64,000 bases of DNA from Chitinophagaceae bacterium (GCA_016710165.1 JADJLJ010000002.1:186001-250000), one strand, 5' to 3'. Shown: positions 9,074 to 17,197, numbered from the stretch's first letter. The notes: generated from the sequence alone by a model not told the origin. A program made the numbers and translations.

Positions 9074-10123
9074 TCAGGAATTATTACGGGCCATCATTTC
9101 CTTCAATTTCTTTTCCAGTTCAATCACCCTTTTTTCCAGTTCAGGTAAATTGCGGCTGGCAGCCTGGCTGCGCAGGGCTGCGGTATAATCAAACGCAGGG
9201 GAGCCGGTGACGGCAGAGTTCGGTTTTTTTATGGATTTACTCACACCGCTCTGTGCATTGATCCTGGTTCCGTCGGCAATTTTTATATGGCCCACAATTC
9301 CTACCTGGCCCCCGATCATTACATTATTCCCGATCTTGGTACTGCCGCTGATGCCGCTTTGTGCAGCGATCACGGAATTATTCCCTACTTCCACATTGTG
9401 GGCGATCTGGAGCAGGTTGTCTAATTTGGCCCCGGCCCTTATAAGGGTACTTCCAATGGTTGCCCGGTCAATGGTGGCATTGGCGCCGATCTCCACACCA
9501 TCTTCAATGATCACGTTGCCGATCTGCGGAACTTTTTTCAATGTACCATCTGCCTGGGGAGCAAAACCAAATCCATCACTGCCAATTATGGTCCCGGCAT
9601 GTATGGTCACATTTTTCCCGATCACACAGTCATGGTAAATTTTCACCCCGGGATGAATGATTGTATTTTCCCCGATCACAACATTATCGCCCAGGAAGGC
9701 ATTGGGGTAAATTTTTACGCCATTGGCTACGATCACTTTTTCTCCCAGGTAGGCAAAGGCGCCGATGAAGACATTTTCACCGGTTTTGGCCGAAGCGGCA
9801 ATATATACCGGCTGCTGAATGCCGGACAGCTGCTGTCTTTGTATCTGCTGGTATTTATCTAAAAGGGTGGCAAAGGCTGAATAGGCATCCGGAACTTTAA
9901 TGAGGGTAGCCCCGATCTTTTGTTTCAGTTCCTGTGTTTCATTGATGATGATGATGCTTGCCGCGGTGCTGTACAAAAATTCCTCGTATTTGGGATTGGC
10001 AAGAAAAGAAAGCTGACCGGCACGGGCTTCTTCAATTTTGCCGAAAGAACCCACCGATGATTCCGGGTTTCCTTCCACCCGGCCGTTGATCATTATGGCT
10101 ATTTGCGCTGCGGTGAATTGCAT
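9074..10123 (-). CDS. lpxD: UDP-3-O-(3-hydroxyacyl)glucosamine N-acyltransferase LpxD
   Basis: 349 aa from ATG 10123 (MQFTAAQIAIMINGRVEG). The N-terminal uridine-binding domain (about 1-100) is followed by hexapeptide repeats forming a left-handed beta-helix, including GSDGFGFAPQADG, IAHNVEVGNNSVIAAQSGISG and IGGQVGIVGH. The His of IAHNVEVG matches the catalytic position. The C-terminus is a short helix rich in E and K. It carries out the third lipid A step, N-acylation of the deacetylated sugar. In-frame sequence upstream to 10207 reads as repeats of MTN/ITN and is intergenic repeat, so the longer start is rejected. An HD-domain gene lies upstream and the DUF5686 gene downstream. Confidence 0.95.
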   Translation of the reverse strand: MQFTAAQIAIMINGRVEGNPESSVGSFGKIEEARAGQLSFLANPKYEEFLYSTAASIIIINETQELKQKIGATLIKVPDAYSAFATLLDKYQQIQRQQLSGIQQPVYIAASAKTGENVFIGAFAYLGEKVIVANGVKIYPNAFLGDNVVIGENTIIHPGVKIYHDCVIGKNVTIHAGTIIGSDGFGFAPQADGTLKKVPQIGNVIIEDGVEIGANATIDRATIGSTLIRAGAKLDNLLQIAHNVEVGNNSVIAAQSGISGSTKIGNNVMIGGQVGIVGHIKIADGTRINAQSGVSKSIKKPNSAVTGSPAFDYTAALRSQAASRNLPELEKRVIELEKKLKEMMARNNS

Positions 10124-10243
10124 AGTTGATATTAAGTCATTTGTCATTAGGACATTTGTCATTGGGTCATTTGTTATTGGGCCATTTGTTATTTGCTCAT
10201 CCTTCAATTATTGAGATCTACCGAATGACTTAATGACCAATGA
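10124..10243. repeat. Intergenic hairpin of TCATTGGGTCATTTG words
   Basis: Between lpxD and the HD gene, words such as GTCATTAGGACATTTGTCATT and GGGTCATTTGTTATTGGGCC repeat with a period of about 13-15 nt, and a counter-oriented arm GAATGACTTAATGACCAATG follows near 10223-10242. The two arms can pair imperfectly. No gene or clear promoter is visible here. Confidence 0.6.
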
Positions 10244-11428
10244 CTATATTCTTGGATAACAAATGTAATATTTTTTAACCGTGCCCATCAGGTTTTGATT
10301 GATGAGGGCATTGTCCACTTCCGAAATATCCTTTACCTCCCCGTTCTTGAACAGGATATGGATATGTTCTTTACCGGGGTTGTACGTGCTGCTGGTTACC
10401 TCACCTGTAAATACAAGCCAGCCGGCCTCTTCAGGGGAGAGGCTTAACCGGGTACATGTTTCCCTGGTCTTTTCTTCAAGTATCCTGCTGTCAAACGGTT
10501 CTGCCGAGTATTGCACTTTAAGTAACCGGCGGTGGATGATCCCCTGGCAAAGGCTTGACAAAACCTGGTCCGGATGCCGGCACCATCCTTTTATTGCTGC
10601 CAGCAGATCATAGTCATCCAAATCGCAAAACTCTTCCAGCGTAACTGCCTGGATGGGTTTGTTTATAAAATTATCCAGGGGCAACTGGGTGCTGGCTTTT
10701 ACATGTTTTGCCCTTTTAATGATACGCTTCAGCATCTGCTCTGCACACAACACTGTTTTATGCAGGTAAACCTGCCAGTACATAAGACGGCGGGCTACCA
10801 GGAATTTCTCGATGGAGTAAATCCCTTTTTCTTCCACCATGAGCTCCCCATTATGTACGATCAGCATTTTTAATATCCGGTCGTAGCCGATCACACCTTC
10901 ATTTACCCCGGTGAAAAAACTGTCCCGGGTCAGGTAATCCATCCGGTCCACATCCAACTGGCCACTGATGAGCTGGTAGAGGAATTTTTTAGGATACCGG
11001 TCGGTAAAGATCTCCAGGGCAAGCTGTAATTGCCCGTTGAACTGTTTGTTCAGTTCCTCCATGATCAGCAGGGAGATCTTTTCATGCTGCATGCCTTCAA
11101 TCAGCACGTGTTCCAGCGCATGGCTGAAGGGCCCATGGCCGGTGTCATGAAGCAGGATGGCGATCTTTGCGGCCTGTTCTTCAGCAACGCTTATCCCGGT
11201 TCCTTTATTTTTTAATTCGCTGAGGGCATTGCACATTAAATGATAGGCTCCCAACGCATGGTGTAAGCGGCTGTGTACTGCCCCGGGATAAACCAGGCTG
11301 GCCATCGCCATCTGGTTAATGCGGCGCAGGCGCTGAAAGTATGGATGGGCGATCACTTGGTTCACCAGTTCATCATCAATGGTAATAAAACCATAAACCG
11401 GGTCGTTTATTATTTTTCTGAAAGGCAT
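10244..11428 (-). CDS. HD-domain phosphohydrolase (dGTPase/SAMHD1-like)
   Basis: About 394 aa from ATG 11428 (MPFRKIINDPVYGFITI). The HD metal site is complete: HSRLHHALGAYHLM, LLHDTGHGPFSHALEH and DVDRMDYLTRDS. This is the pattern of the YwfO/SAMHD1-like dNTP triphosphohydrolases, which cut dNTPs to nucleosides and triphosphate. The gene lies just upstream of lpxD on the same strand, a pairing common in Bacteroidota, though no metabolic link is known to me. Earlier in-frame starts (11467, 11503) fall in a low-complexity stretch (GTTTGACGTTTGATGTTTG) and are less likely. A -7 box TAGCTTTG is at 11503-11510 (minus). Confidence 0.85.
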   Translation of the reverse strand: MPFRKIINDPVYGFITIDDELVNQVIAHPYFQRLRRINQMAMASLVYPGAVHSRLHHALGAYHLMCNALSELKNKGTGISVAEEQAAKIAILLHDTGHGPFSHALEHVLIEGMQHEKISLLIMEELNKQFNGQLQLALEIFTDRYPKKFLYQLISGQLDVDRMDYLTRDSFFTGVNEGVIGYDRILKMLIVHNGELMVEEKGIYSIEKFLVARRLMYWQVYLHKTVLCAEQMLKRIIKRAKHVKASTQLPLDNFINKPIQAVTLEEFCDLDDYDLLAAIKGWCRHPDQVLSSLCQGIIHRRLLKVQYSAEPFDSRILEEKTRETCTRLSLSPEEAGWLVFTGEVTSSTYNPGKEHIHILFKNGEVKDISEVDNALINQNLMGTVKKYYICYPRI

Positions 11429-11502
11429 GGATGAATTGTATGTTTGACGTTTGATGTTTGTGGTCATGCCTTTGACAATACCGGCATTTGTTAAAAGATG
11501 CA

Positions 11503-11510
11503 CAAAGCTA
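11503..11510 (-). promoter_or_regulatory. -7 box (TAGCTTTG) for the HD-lpxD operon
   Basis: TAGCTTTG read on the minus strand matches TAnnTTTG. The predicted start near 11497 leaves a leader of about 70 nt before the preferred ATG. No good -33 element is visible. Confidence 0.4.
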
Positions 11511-11637
11511 AATAAAGCTTATCAGCATTGATATAAAAAATTAAATTTGTAGCTATCCGGCAATTCAGCAGAACCAGCAATTCAATCAGGTCAGTAAACA
11601 GCAACGGGTGCTGAACCTCAAACAACAAACTCCTATT

Positions 11638-13194
11638 ATGAATGTAGCAAAAATACTTTGGGTAGATGATGAGATCGACAGCCTTACTTCGCAGATCATG
11701 TTCCTGGAAAGCAAGGGCTATGAAGTACAGACCAAGACCAACGGATTTGATGCGGTGGAATATGTAAAAGATAATATCGTGGATGTGGTATTGCTGGATG
11801 AGACCATGCCCGGCATCACGGGCCTGCAAACGCTTCAGCAGATAAAAGAAATGAACAGCAACCTGCCGGTTGTGCTGATAACAAAAAATGAAGCAGAGAA
11901 CCTGATGGATGAAGCCATTGGCTCGCAGATAAGCGATTATCTTATTAAGCCGGTTAACCCAAACCAGGTTTTACTGAGCCTGAAAAAGATCATCGATAAC
12001 AAAAGGCTGGTGGCCGAAAAGACCACTTCGGCATACCAGCAGGAATTCCGCAGCCTGTTCATGGCGTTAAACAGTAACCCGGATTATAATGAGTGGATGG
12101 AACTATACCGCAAACTTGTTTACTGGGAACTGGAAATGAAAAAGAGTGACAGTCCCGAAATGCAGGAGGTTTTCCAGGCCCAGAAGGCAGAAGCAAATAC
12201 AGAGTTCTTTAAATTCATTTCAAGGAATTATGCATCCTGGGTAAGTCCTAAAAGCAGTGAAGGGCCTATCATGAGCCATACCCTGATGAAGTTCAAAGTG
12301 TTTCCTCACCTGGAAAAAGGGGTACCGCTTTTCTTTGTGCTGATCGATAACCTGCGATTTGATCAATGGAAGACCATCCAGCCCATATTTGCCGAAAGTT
12401 TCCGCATACATGAGGAAGAAACCTTTTATGCCATACTGCCTACGGCCACCCAATATGCCCGTAACGCCATATTTGCGGGCATGATGCCGGTGGATATTGA
12501 AAAGAAGTTCCCGGTGCAATGGAAGAACGATGATGAGGAAGGAGGAAAGAATATGTTTGAAGAGGAATTCTTCAAGGCACAGCTGAAGAGCCTGGGCAAG
12601 AGTGATCTTAAATATTCTTACACCAAGATCACCAACAACAACGACGGACAGAAACTGGTGGATAATATTCACAATATGCTGGAGAACGACATCAACATCA
12701 TTGTGTACAATTTTGTGGACATGCTCAGTCATGCCCGTACCGAAATGGAAGTGCTGAAGGAACTGGCCGGCGACGAAACCAGTTACCGCAGCATTACCGA
12801 AAGCTGGTTCACCCATTCGCCCCTGCACCAGGCACTTAAAAGGATTGCCGATAAAAAATTGACCATGGTGATGGCTACTGACCACGGAAGTGTACGGGTA
12901 AATACGCCGGTGAAAGTGATCGGCGATAAACAGACCACGGCTAACCTGCGCTACAAGCATGGCCGCAACCTGAACTATGACGCAAAGGACGTACTGGCAT
13001 TCCGTGACCCGAGAGAAGCCGGGTTGCCGGTTCCGAACGTTAATTCGTCGTTCATCTTTGCTAAAGGCGACCTGTACCTGTGTTATCCCAATAACTATAA
13101 TCATTTTGCCAATTATTACCGAAATACCTTCCAGCACGGCGGTATAAGCCTGGAGGAAATGATCGTTCCGGTAATACGGATGACGAATAAATGA
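11638..13194 (+). CDS. porX: PorX: response regulator with PglZ alkaline-phosphatase-like domain, T9SS regulator
   Basis: 518 aa from ATG 11638 (MNVAKILWVDDE). Residues 1 to about 120 are a receiver domain with acidic pocket Asp10-Asp11, phospho-acceptor Asp54 (VVLLDETMPG) and Lys104 (YLIKPVNP). After a helical linker, residues about 200-518 are a PglZ/alkaline-phosphatase fold, with DNLRFDQW, TATQYARNAIF and TDHGSVRVN holding likely metal ligands. PorX controls type IX secretion genes with PorY and the SigP sigma factor in Porphyromonas; its PglZ domain acts as a phosphodiesterase on cyclic oligonucleotides. The ten in-frame codons before ATG 11638 are not needed. Gld genes and a T9SS cargo in this window agree with this role. 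Confidence 0.93.
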   Translation: MNVAKILWVDDEIDSLTSQIMFLESKGYEVQTKTNGFDAVEYVKDNIVDVVLLDETMPGITGLQTLQQIKEMNSNLPVVLITKNEAENLMDEAIGSQISDYLIKPVNPNQVLLSLKKIIDNKRLVAEKTTSAYQQEFRSLFMALNSNPDYNEWMELYRKLVYWELEMKKSDSPEMQEVFQAQKAEANTEFFKFISRNYASWVSPKSSEGPIMSHTLMKFKVFPHLEKGVPLFFVLIDNLRFDQWKTIQPIFAESFRIHEEETFYAILPTATQYARNAIFAGMMPVDIEKKFPVQWKNDDEEGGKNMFEEEFFKAQLKSLGKSDLKYSYTKITNNNDGQKLVDNIHNMLENDINIIVYNFVDMLSHARTEMEVLKELAGDETSYRSITESWFTHSPLHQALKRIADKKLTMVMATDHGSVRVNTPVKVIGDKQTTANLRYKHGRNLNYDAKDVLAFRDPREAGLPVPNVNSSFIFAKGDLYLCYPNNYNHFANYYRNTFQHGGISLEEMIVPVIRMTNK

Positions 13195-13200
13195 GGCACT

Positions 13201-13485
13201 GCCCCAAATCCCTGAAGGGGATTATGAAGAGACTTTAAGTATAAAAATCTGTATTGTATCAAACAGCAGATTTATGGTGGTGTCCTTTGAAATTTGTGAG
13301 CTGTCATGCTGAGGACACTCTCAGGCACGCGGTCCTTCGTTCCTCAGGATGACAACCATTCAAAATAGGACACTACCAGATTTATTTATCAACGATTGTT
13401 GAAAAAGATTTTTTTTATTACTCTTGATTTGTGGGAGGTTGCATTTAAATAATAAACTTCAAAAGTCCCTTTAGGGATTTAGGGC
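13201..13485. repeat. Pair of inverted GCCCTAAATCCCTAAAGGG arms enclosing 285 bp
   Basis: The left arm at 13201-13220, GCCCCAAATCCCTGAAGGGG, is matched in inverted sense by the right arm at 13463-13485 (reverse complement begins GCCCTAAATCCCTAAAGGGA), about 17 of 20 identical. Each arm also holds its own CCC-N4-GGG mini-hairpin. The right arm ends on the base before the ATG at 13486, so it is that gene's leader. Everything between porX and 13486 is non-coding. Confidence 0.7.
13276..13377. mobile_element. Candidate 102-bp MITE with terminal inverted repeats and 8-9 bp target duplication
   Basis: The ends are GGTGGTGTCCTTT (13276-13288) and, in inverted sense, GGTAGTGTCCTAT (13377-13365), 11 of 13 identical. 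The same word CAGATTTAT stands on both sides (13267-13275 and 13377-13385), so the duplication is 8 or 9 bp depending on who owns the shared C. Inside is a second inverted repeat, TGTCATGCTGAGGA (13302-13315) with TCCTCAGGATGACA (13341-13354). No reading frame is present, so movement would need a transposase from elsewhere. The parent family is not identified. Confidence 0.6.
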
Positions 13486-13755
13486 ATGAAATACACACAA
13501 CATACATTGGATAAAATTGAACGGATCGCTGAAGAGAACGGCTATGTTATCCGTTATGAACGGGGAACATTTCAAAGCGGCTATTGCATATTGCAGGATA
13601 AAAAAGTGATCGTGATCAATAAATTCTTTCAAACCGAAGGAAGGATAAATACACTTATTGACCTGATGCCCCAGCTGGATATTAATTTTGATGCCCTCAC
13701 AAAGGAAAGCCAGCATATGTATGAAGAGGTGATGAGTGTGGAAAATAAGCAATAA
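13486..13755 (+). CDS. Small conserved-looking hypothetical protein
   Basis: 89 aa, begins MKYTQHTLDKIERIAEENG. The composition is mixed and soluble, with no signal peptide or membrane segment. It is predicted to be alpha/beta, with a middle strand stretch CILQDKKVIVINKFFQ and a C-terminal helix FDALTKESQHMYEEVM. Frame, length and codon use look real, and the start codon directly follows the repeat arm ending at 13485. I do not recognise the family. It lies between porX and an MBL hydrolase gene, with an intergenic hairpin after the stop. Confidence 0.7.
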   Translation: MKYTQHTLDKIERIAEENGYVIRYERGTFQSGYCILQDKKVIVINKFFQTEGRINTLIDLMPQLDINFDALTKESQHMYEEVMSVENKQ

Positions 13756-13836
13756 GCAACCGGCAACGAACAATATCCATTTGCCATTGACGCTTACACT
13801 TAATTTATTGACCTACTAATTGCCAGTTACTTATTG
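13750..13836. repeat. Imperfect inverted repeat CAATAAGCAACCGGCAA / TTGCCAGTTACTTATTG
   Basis: The left arm at 13750-13766 overlaps the stop of the 13486 gene. The right arm is at 13820-13836. The arms match at 15 of 17 positions with a 53-nt loop, itself made of similar AT-rich words. The right arm ends just before the -7 box at 13846. Confidence 0.6.
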
Positions 13837-13845
13837 TCAATTGCC

Positions 13846-13853
13846 TATTTTTG
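13846..13853 (+). promoter_or_regulatory. -7 box (TATTTTTG) of the MBL hydrolase gene
   Basis: TATTTTTG ends 10 nt before an ATG at 13863 that is out of frame with the gene body by one base. This spacing is the usual one in the window and supports that ATG as the original start. Confidence 0.5.
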
Positions 13854-13857
13854 TCAA

Positions 13858-14643
13858 GTGCAATGCCCTCCCTTAAAAATAACATTTCTTGGTACCGGCA
13901 CCAGCAGCGGTGTGCCCATGATCGGTTGCGATTGCCCCGTATGCACATCCCCGGATACGAAGGATAAACGGTTACGTTCCAGCATCCTGGTGGAGAGTGA
14001 AACAACCTCCCTTGTAATAGATACCACGCCCGATTTCCGCTACCAGATGCTGCGGGCCAGGGTAAAAAAACTGGATGCGGTTCTATTCACCCATCCGCAT
14101 AAAGACCATATTGCCGGGCTGGATGACGTGCGGGCCTATAACTTCTTCCAGCAAAAACCGATGGAAGTGTATGCCAACTCGTTAACAGAGGAATCCATCA
14201 AAAGGGAATTTGCCTATGTCTTCTCAGATAAAAAATACCCGGGTATTCCCAACATTAACCTGAATACCATTGATGAGAACCCGTTCCGGATCGGGGATAT
14301 CCCGGTAGTACCCATTTTGGTATGGCACCTGAAAATGCCGGTGCTGGGTTTCCGGTTCGGGCGGTTCACCTATATAACCGATGCAAACCGTATTGATGAA
14401 GAAGAAAAGGAAAAAATAAGAGGGAGCGATGGCATGGTGCTGAATGCCCTTCGAACAGAACCACATATCTCCCACTACACATTGGATGAAGCCGTAGCCC
14501 TGGTGCAGGAACTGGGAGTGCCCAATGCCTGGTTTACCCACATGAGCCACCAGATCGGAAAGCACGAGGAGGTAAATATGGGCCTGCCCGACGGCATTCA
14601 ATTGGCATGGGACGGATTGGAAATTGAGGAGACAGGGCTATAG
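13858..14643 (+). CDS. MBL-fold hydrolase (PhnP/RNase Z-like), N-terminus shifted by one base
   Basis: About 261 aa. Motifs: FLGTGTSSGVPMIGCDCPVC near the N-terminus (a Cys-rich loop as in PhnP-like phosphodiesterases), the metal site FTHPHKDHIAG, DDVRAYNFF, ITDANRID and a late WFTHMSHQIGKH. It is a metal-dependent cytoplasmic hydrolase, probably a cyclic phosphodiesterase. The body frame has no ATG at its start, only GTG at 13858 or TTG at 13834. An ATG at 13863 gives MPSL, and removing one A from the A5 run at 13875-13879 would give MPSLKITFLGTGTSSG, a natural start. So either GTG is used or one base is extra. Its stop overlaps the stop of the gene on the other strand (CTATAG). Confidence 0.85.
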   Translation: MQCPPLKITFLGTGTSSGVPMIGCDCPVCTSPDTKDKRLRSSILVESETTSLVIDTTPDFRYQMLRARVKKLDAVLFTHPHKDHIAGLDDVRAYNFFQQKPMEVYANSLTEESIKREFAYVFSDKKYPGIPNINLNTIDENPFRIGDIPVVPILVWHLKMPVLGFRFGRFTYITDANRIDEEEKEKIRGSDGMVLNALRTEPHISHYTLDEAVALVQELGVPNAWFTHMSHQIGKHEEVNMGLPDGIQLAWDGLEIEETGL

Positions 14644-14883
14644 CCGGCTTGTAAAGTGACCGGGTTGCAAATATTTTTCCGCCATGACAAAAATAAAGTA
14701 GGCCATAACCACAATGGCCAGTACAAAATATAAAAGCATCTCGGTCTTACCCGGCACTCTTATTTTATACACCGATGTCCGCTGCCTGAAAGAAGGGAAA
14801 TACAACCAGATGATCCGCAGCAGTTGTATGAAGATGGCATAAACACATGACAGGCAAATAAGCAATTCGATTATCATTTTCAT
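14638..14883 (-). CDS. Small two-helix membrane protein, unknown
   Basis: 81 aa from ATG 14883 (MKMIIELLICLSCVYAIFIQ). Two hydrophobic segments, about residues 3-28 and 48-67, flank a basic loop with RQRTSVYKIRVPGK. An in-frame extension to 15003 starts at a non-ATG and looks less natural. It converges on the MBL gene; the two stop codons share the hexamer CTATAG. I do not recognise the family. The divergent partner upstream is the HhH protein at 15035. Confidence 0.6.
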   Translation of the reverse strand: MKMIIELLICLSCVYAIFIQLLRIIWLYFPSFRQRTSVYKIRVPGKTEMLLYFVLAIVVMAYFIFVMAEKYLQPGHFTSRL

Positions 14884-15034
14884 TGTATAAATTTTATCAG
14901 CATTGGGGCAACTGAAGAAATATCCGGTCATCCGCAAAGCAACTGAAGCTGTATTACTGTACAGCGGGTATTTTCTCATTTTTTTCTGATCTTTTACTCT
15001 CAAATTCCGGGAAGGCTGGCCTTACCTTGAACCA

Positions 15035-16000
15035 ATGCCCGGCTCCCGGAAATATTTAGCTGAATATTTTTCCTTTACCCGAAAGGAACGGACAGGGATC
15101 ATTGCTGTAATGGCACTGATCCTCCTGCTTATCTTTCTCCCGTTCTTCTTTCCGTATCTCATGACTGAAAAGAAATACGATCACAGCCAGTTTGAGAAGG
15201 AGATCGCTGCATTGAAAACAGAACAGCCTGATAGTACCACAGACCGCTCTAGTACTTCTGACGAAAATAATTACCAGGATCTCCGCCAGCCAGCGGACAA
15301 GAATTATTACAGAAGGGGATCAGCAGGAGAATTGTTTTATTTCGACCCCAATACATTACCTGTTGAAGGCTGGAAGAAACTCGGCATACGGGAGAAGACC
15401 GCAAACACGATCCGGAATTACATTTCAAAAGGCGGCCGGTTCAACAAACCGGAAGACATTGGTAAGATATGGGGCCTGCCCCCCGATGAAGTGAACAGGC
15501 TGCTTCCTTATGTAAGAATAGAGCAAAAGAATACAGACAGGTTCATCCCTGCTGAAAACAAGATTTATGCCCGGCTGCCGGAAAAAACCAGTTATACAAG
15601 AAACGCTGTTGACATAAACACGGCCGATACGTCCGAGTTTATTGCGCTGCCGGGCATTGGCAGCAAACTGGCTGGCCGCATCGTTGCATTCCGGGACAAA
15701 TTGGGTGGGTTTTACAAAGTGGAGCAGGTAGCAGAGACCTATGCATTACCCGATTCCGCTTTTCAGAAAATTAAGGGGAAACTGGTCATCAGCAATTCAA
15801 CAGTTAAACAATTAAATATCAATACGGCAACACTGGAAGAACTGAAACTGCATCCTTATATCCGGTATAATATTGCCAACGCCATCGTACAATACCGCAA
15901 CCAGCATGGCAGTTTTACTGCTGTAAGCGATCTGAAAAACATCCTGATCATTACTGCAGGGGTCTATGATAAAATGGAACCTTACCTTACCATCCGGTAG
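15035..16000 (+). CDS. Helix-hairpin-helix (ComEA-like) membrane-anchored protein
   Basis: 321 aa. After a short basic N-terminus, one membrane helix spans about residues 23-44 (IIAVMALILLLIFLPFFFPY). A polar linker leads to three helix-hairpin-helix units: about 100-155 (FDPNTLPVEGWKKLGI), 190-250 (VDINTADTSEFIALPGIG) and 260-320 (LNINTATLEELKLHPYI). The phrase 'NTA..E...LPGIG' is the ComEA type DNA-binding motif. It probably binds DNA at or outside the inner membrane, perhaps for DNA uptake, but many Bacteroidota have such proteins without shown competence. The acyl-CoA dehydrogenase gene follows 57 bp later. Confidence 0.85.
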   Translation: MPGSRKYLAEYFSFTRKERTGIIAVMALILLLIFLPFFFPYLMTEKKYDHSQFEKEIAALKTEQPDSTTDRSSTSDENNYQDLRQPADKNYYRRGSAGELFYFDPNTLPVEGWKKLGIREKTANTIRNYISKGGRFNKPEDIGKIWGLPPDEVNRLLPYVRIEQKNTDRFIPAENKIYARLPEKTSYTRNAVDINTADTSEFIALPGIGSKLAGRIVAFRDKLGGFYKVEQVAETYALPDSAFQKIKGKLVISNSTVKQLNINTATLEELKLHPYIRYNIANAIVQYRNQHGSFTAVSDLKNILIITAGVYDKMEPYLTIR

Positions 16001-16057
16001 ACTGTCGCCCGGTATTTTAAAATTCTGTATTTTGCAGCCCTTAATGATTGCGTTTAT

Positions 16058-17197
16058 ATGAATTTTGAAATTACTGAACTGACCGGGCAGGTGGCACATA
16101 CTGCACGTGATTTTGCCAACCAACATATCAAACCCCATTTAATGGACTGGGATGAAAGCCAGGAATTTCCTGTACAGGTATTTAAGGAAATGGGTAAACT
16201 GGGGATGATGGGTGTGCTTGTCCCGGAAAAATATGGCGGCAGCGGAATGGGTTATTTTGAGTACAATGCCATCATCCAGGAAGTGGCAAAGGTATGCGGC
16301 TCGGTTGGCTTATCGCTGGCGGCACATAATTCTTTGTGTACAGGCCATATACTCAGTTTTGGAAATGAGGAACAGAAGAAGAAATATTTGCCCAAACTGG
16401 CAACTGCGGAGCACATAGGAGCGTGGGGATTGACCGAAGCAAACACAGGCAGTGATGCCGGTAATATGAAGACAACTGCTGTGAAGGAAGGGAATGACTG
16501 GGTGATAAACGGAACCAAGAACTGGATCACGCATGGTAAAAGCGGGGATGTGGCGGTTGTGATCTGCCGGACAGGTGAACCAAGGGCGAAAGACAATGCA
16601 ACGGCATTTATAGTGGAGAAAGGAACACCCGGTTTCAGCGGTGGTAAAAAGGAAAATAAACTGGGTATGCGTGCAAGTGAAACAGCGGAAATGATTTTTG
16701 ATAACTGCCGTATCCCGGATGCTAACAGGATCGGGGAAATAGGGCAGGGGTTTAAGCAAAGCATGAAAGTGCTGGACGGGGGAAGGATCTCCATTGCTGC
16801 GTTGGGATTGGGAATTGCAAAAGGGGCTTACGAGGCATCGCTGCAATATTCAAAAGAACGTTACCAGTTTGATCAGCCCATAGCCAGTTTCCAGGGCATC
16901 AGTTTTAAACTGGCCGATATGGCAACTGAAATTGAAGCGGCGGACCTTTTGATCAAGCAGGCCTGTGACCTGAAGATGCGGGGCCTGCCCATGACCAAGG
17001 AAGCCGCCATGGCAAAATATTATGCAAGCGAAGTGGCGGTACGGGTAAGTACCGAAGCGGTGCAGATTTTTGGAGGATATGGGTATACAAAAGATTTCCC
17101 GGTAGAGAAATTTTACCGGGACAGTAAACTCTGCACCATCGGGGAAGGAACAAGCGAGATACAGAAACTGGTGATCAGCCGGGAGGTTTTGAGATAA
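16058..17197 (+). CDS. Acyl-CoA dehydrogenase
   Basis: 379 aa, the usual length. Family blocks are in order: GMMGVLVPEKYGGSGM, GAWGLTEANTGSDAGNMKTTA (first signature), NGTKNWITHG, RIGEIGQGFKQSMKVLDGGR, the second signature QIFGGYGYTKDFPVEKFYRD, and the flavin-binding end GEGTSEIQKLVISREVL. The Glu of this last block is at the position of the catalytic base in short-chain/butyryl-CoA dehydrogenases. It oxidises acyl-CoA to enoyl-CoA with FAD, passing electrons to ETF. The chain length is not readable here. The next gene is a small cytochrome c 51 bp on. Confidence 0.95.
   Translation: MNFEITELTGQVAHTARDFANQHIKPHLMDWDESQEFPVQVFKEMGKLGMMGVLVPEKYGGSGMGYFEYNAIIQEVAKVCGSVGLSLAAHNSLCTGHILSFGNEEQKKKYLPKLATAEHIGAWGLTEANTGSDAGNMKTTAVKEGNDWVINGTKNWITHGKSGDVAVVICRTGEPRAKDNATAFIVEKGTPGFSGGKKENKLGMRASETAEMIFDNCRIPDANRIGEIGQGFKQSMKVLDGGRISIAALGLGIAKGAYEASLQYSKERYQFDQPIASFQGISFKLADMATEIEAADLLIKQACDLKMRGLPMTKEAAMAKYYASEVAVRVSTEAVQIFGGYGYTKDFPVEKFYRDSKLCTIGEGTSEIQKLVISREVLR

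Noticed and set aside
12220..13137. 305-codon open frame on the minus strand opposite porX
   Set aside because: It mirrors the conserved PglZ domain and its translation shows no known family or signal.
13195..13485. Hidden gene or small RNA in the porX spacer
   Set aside because: No open frame or promoter is convincing; the content is explained by repeats.
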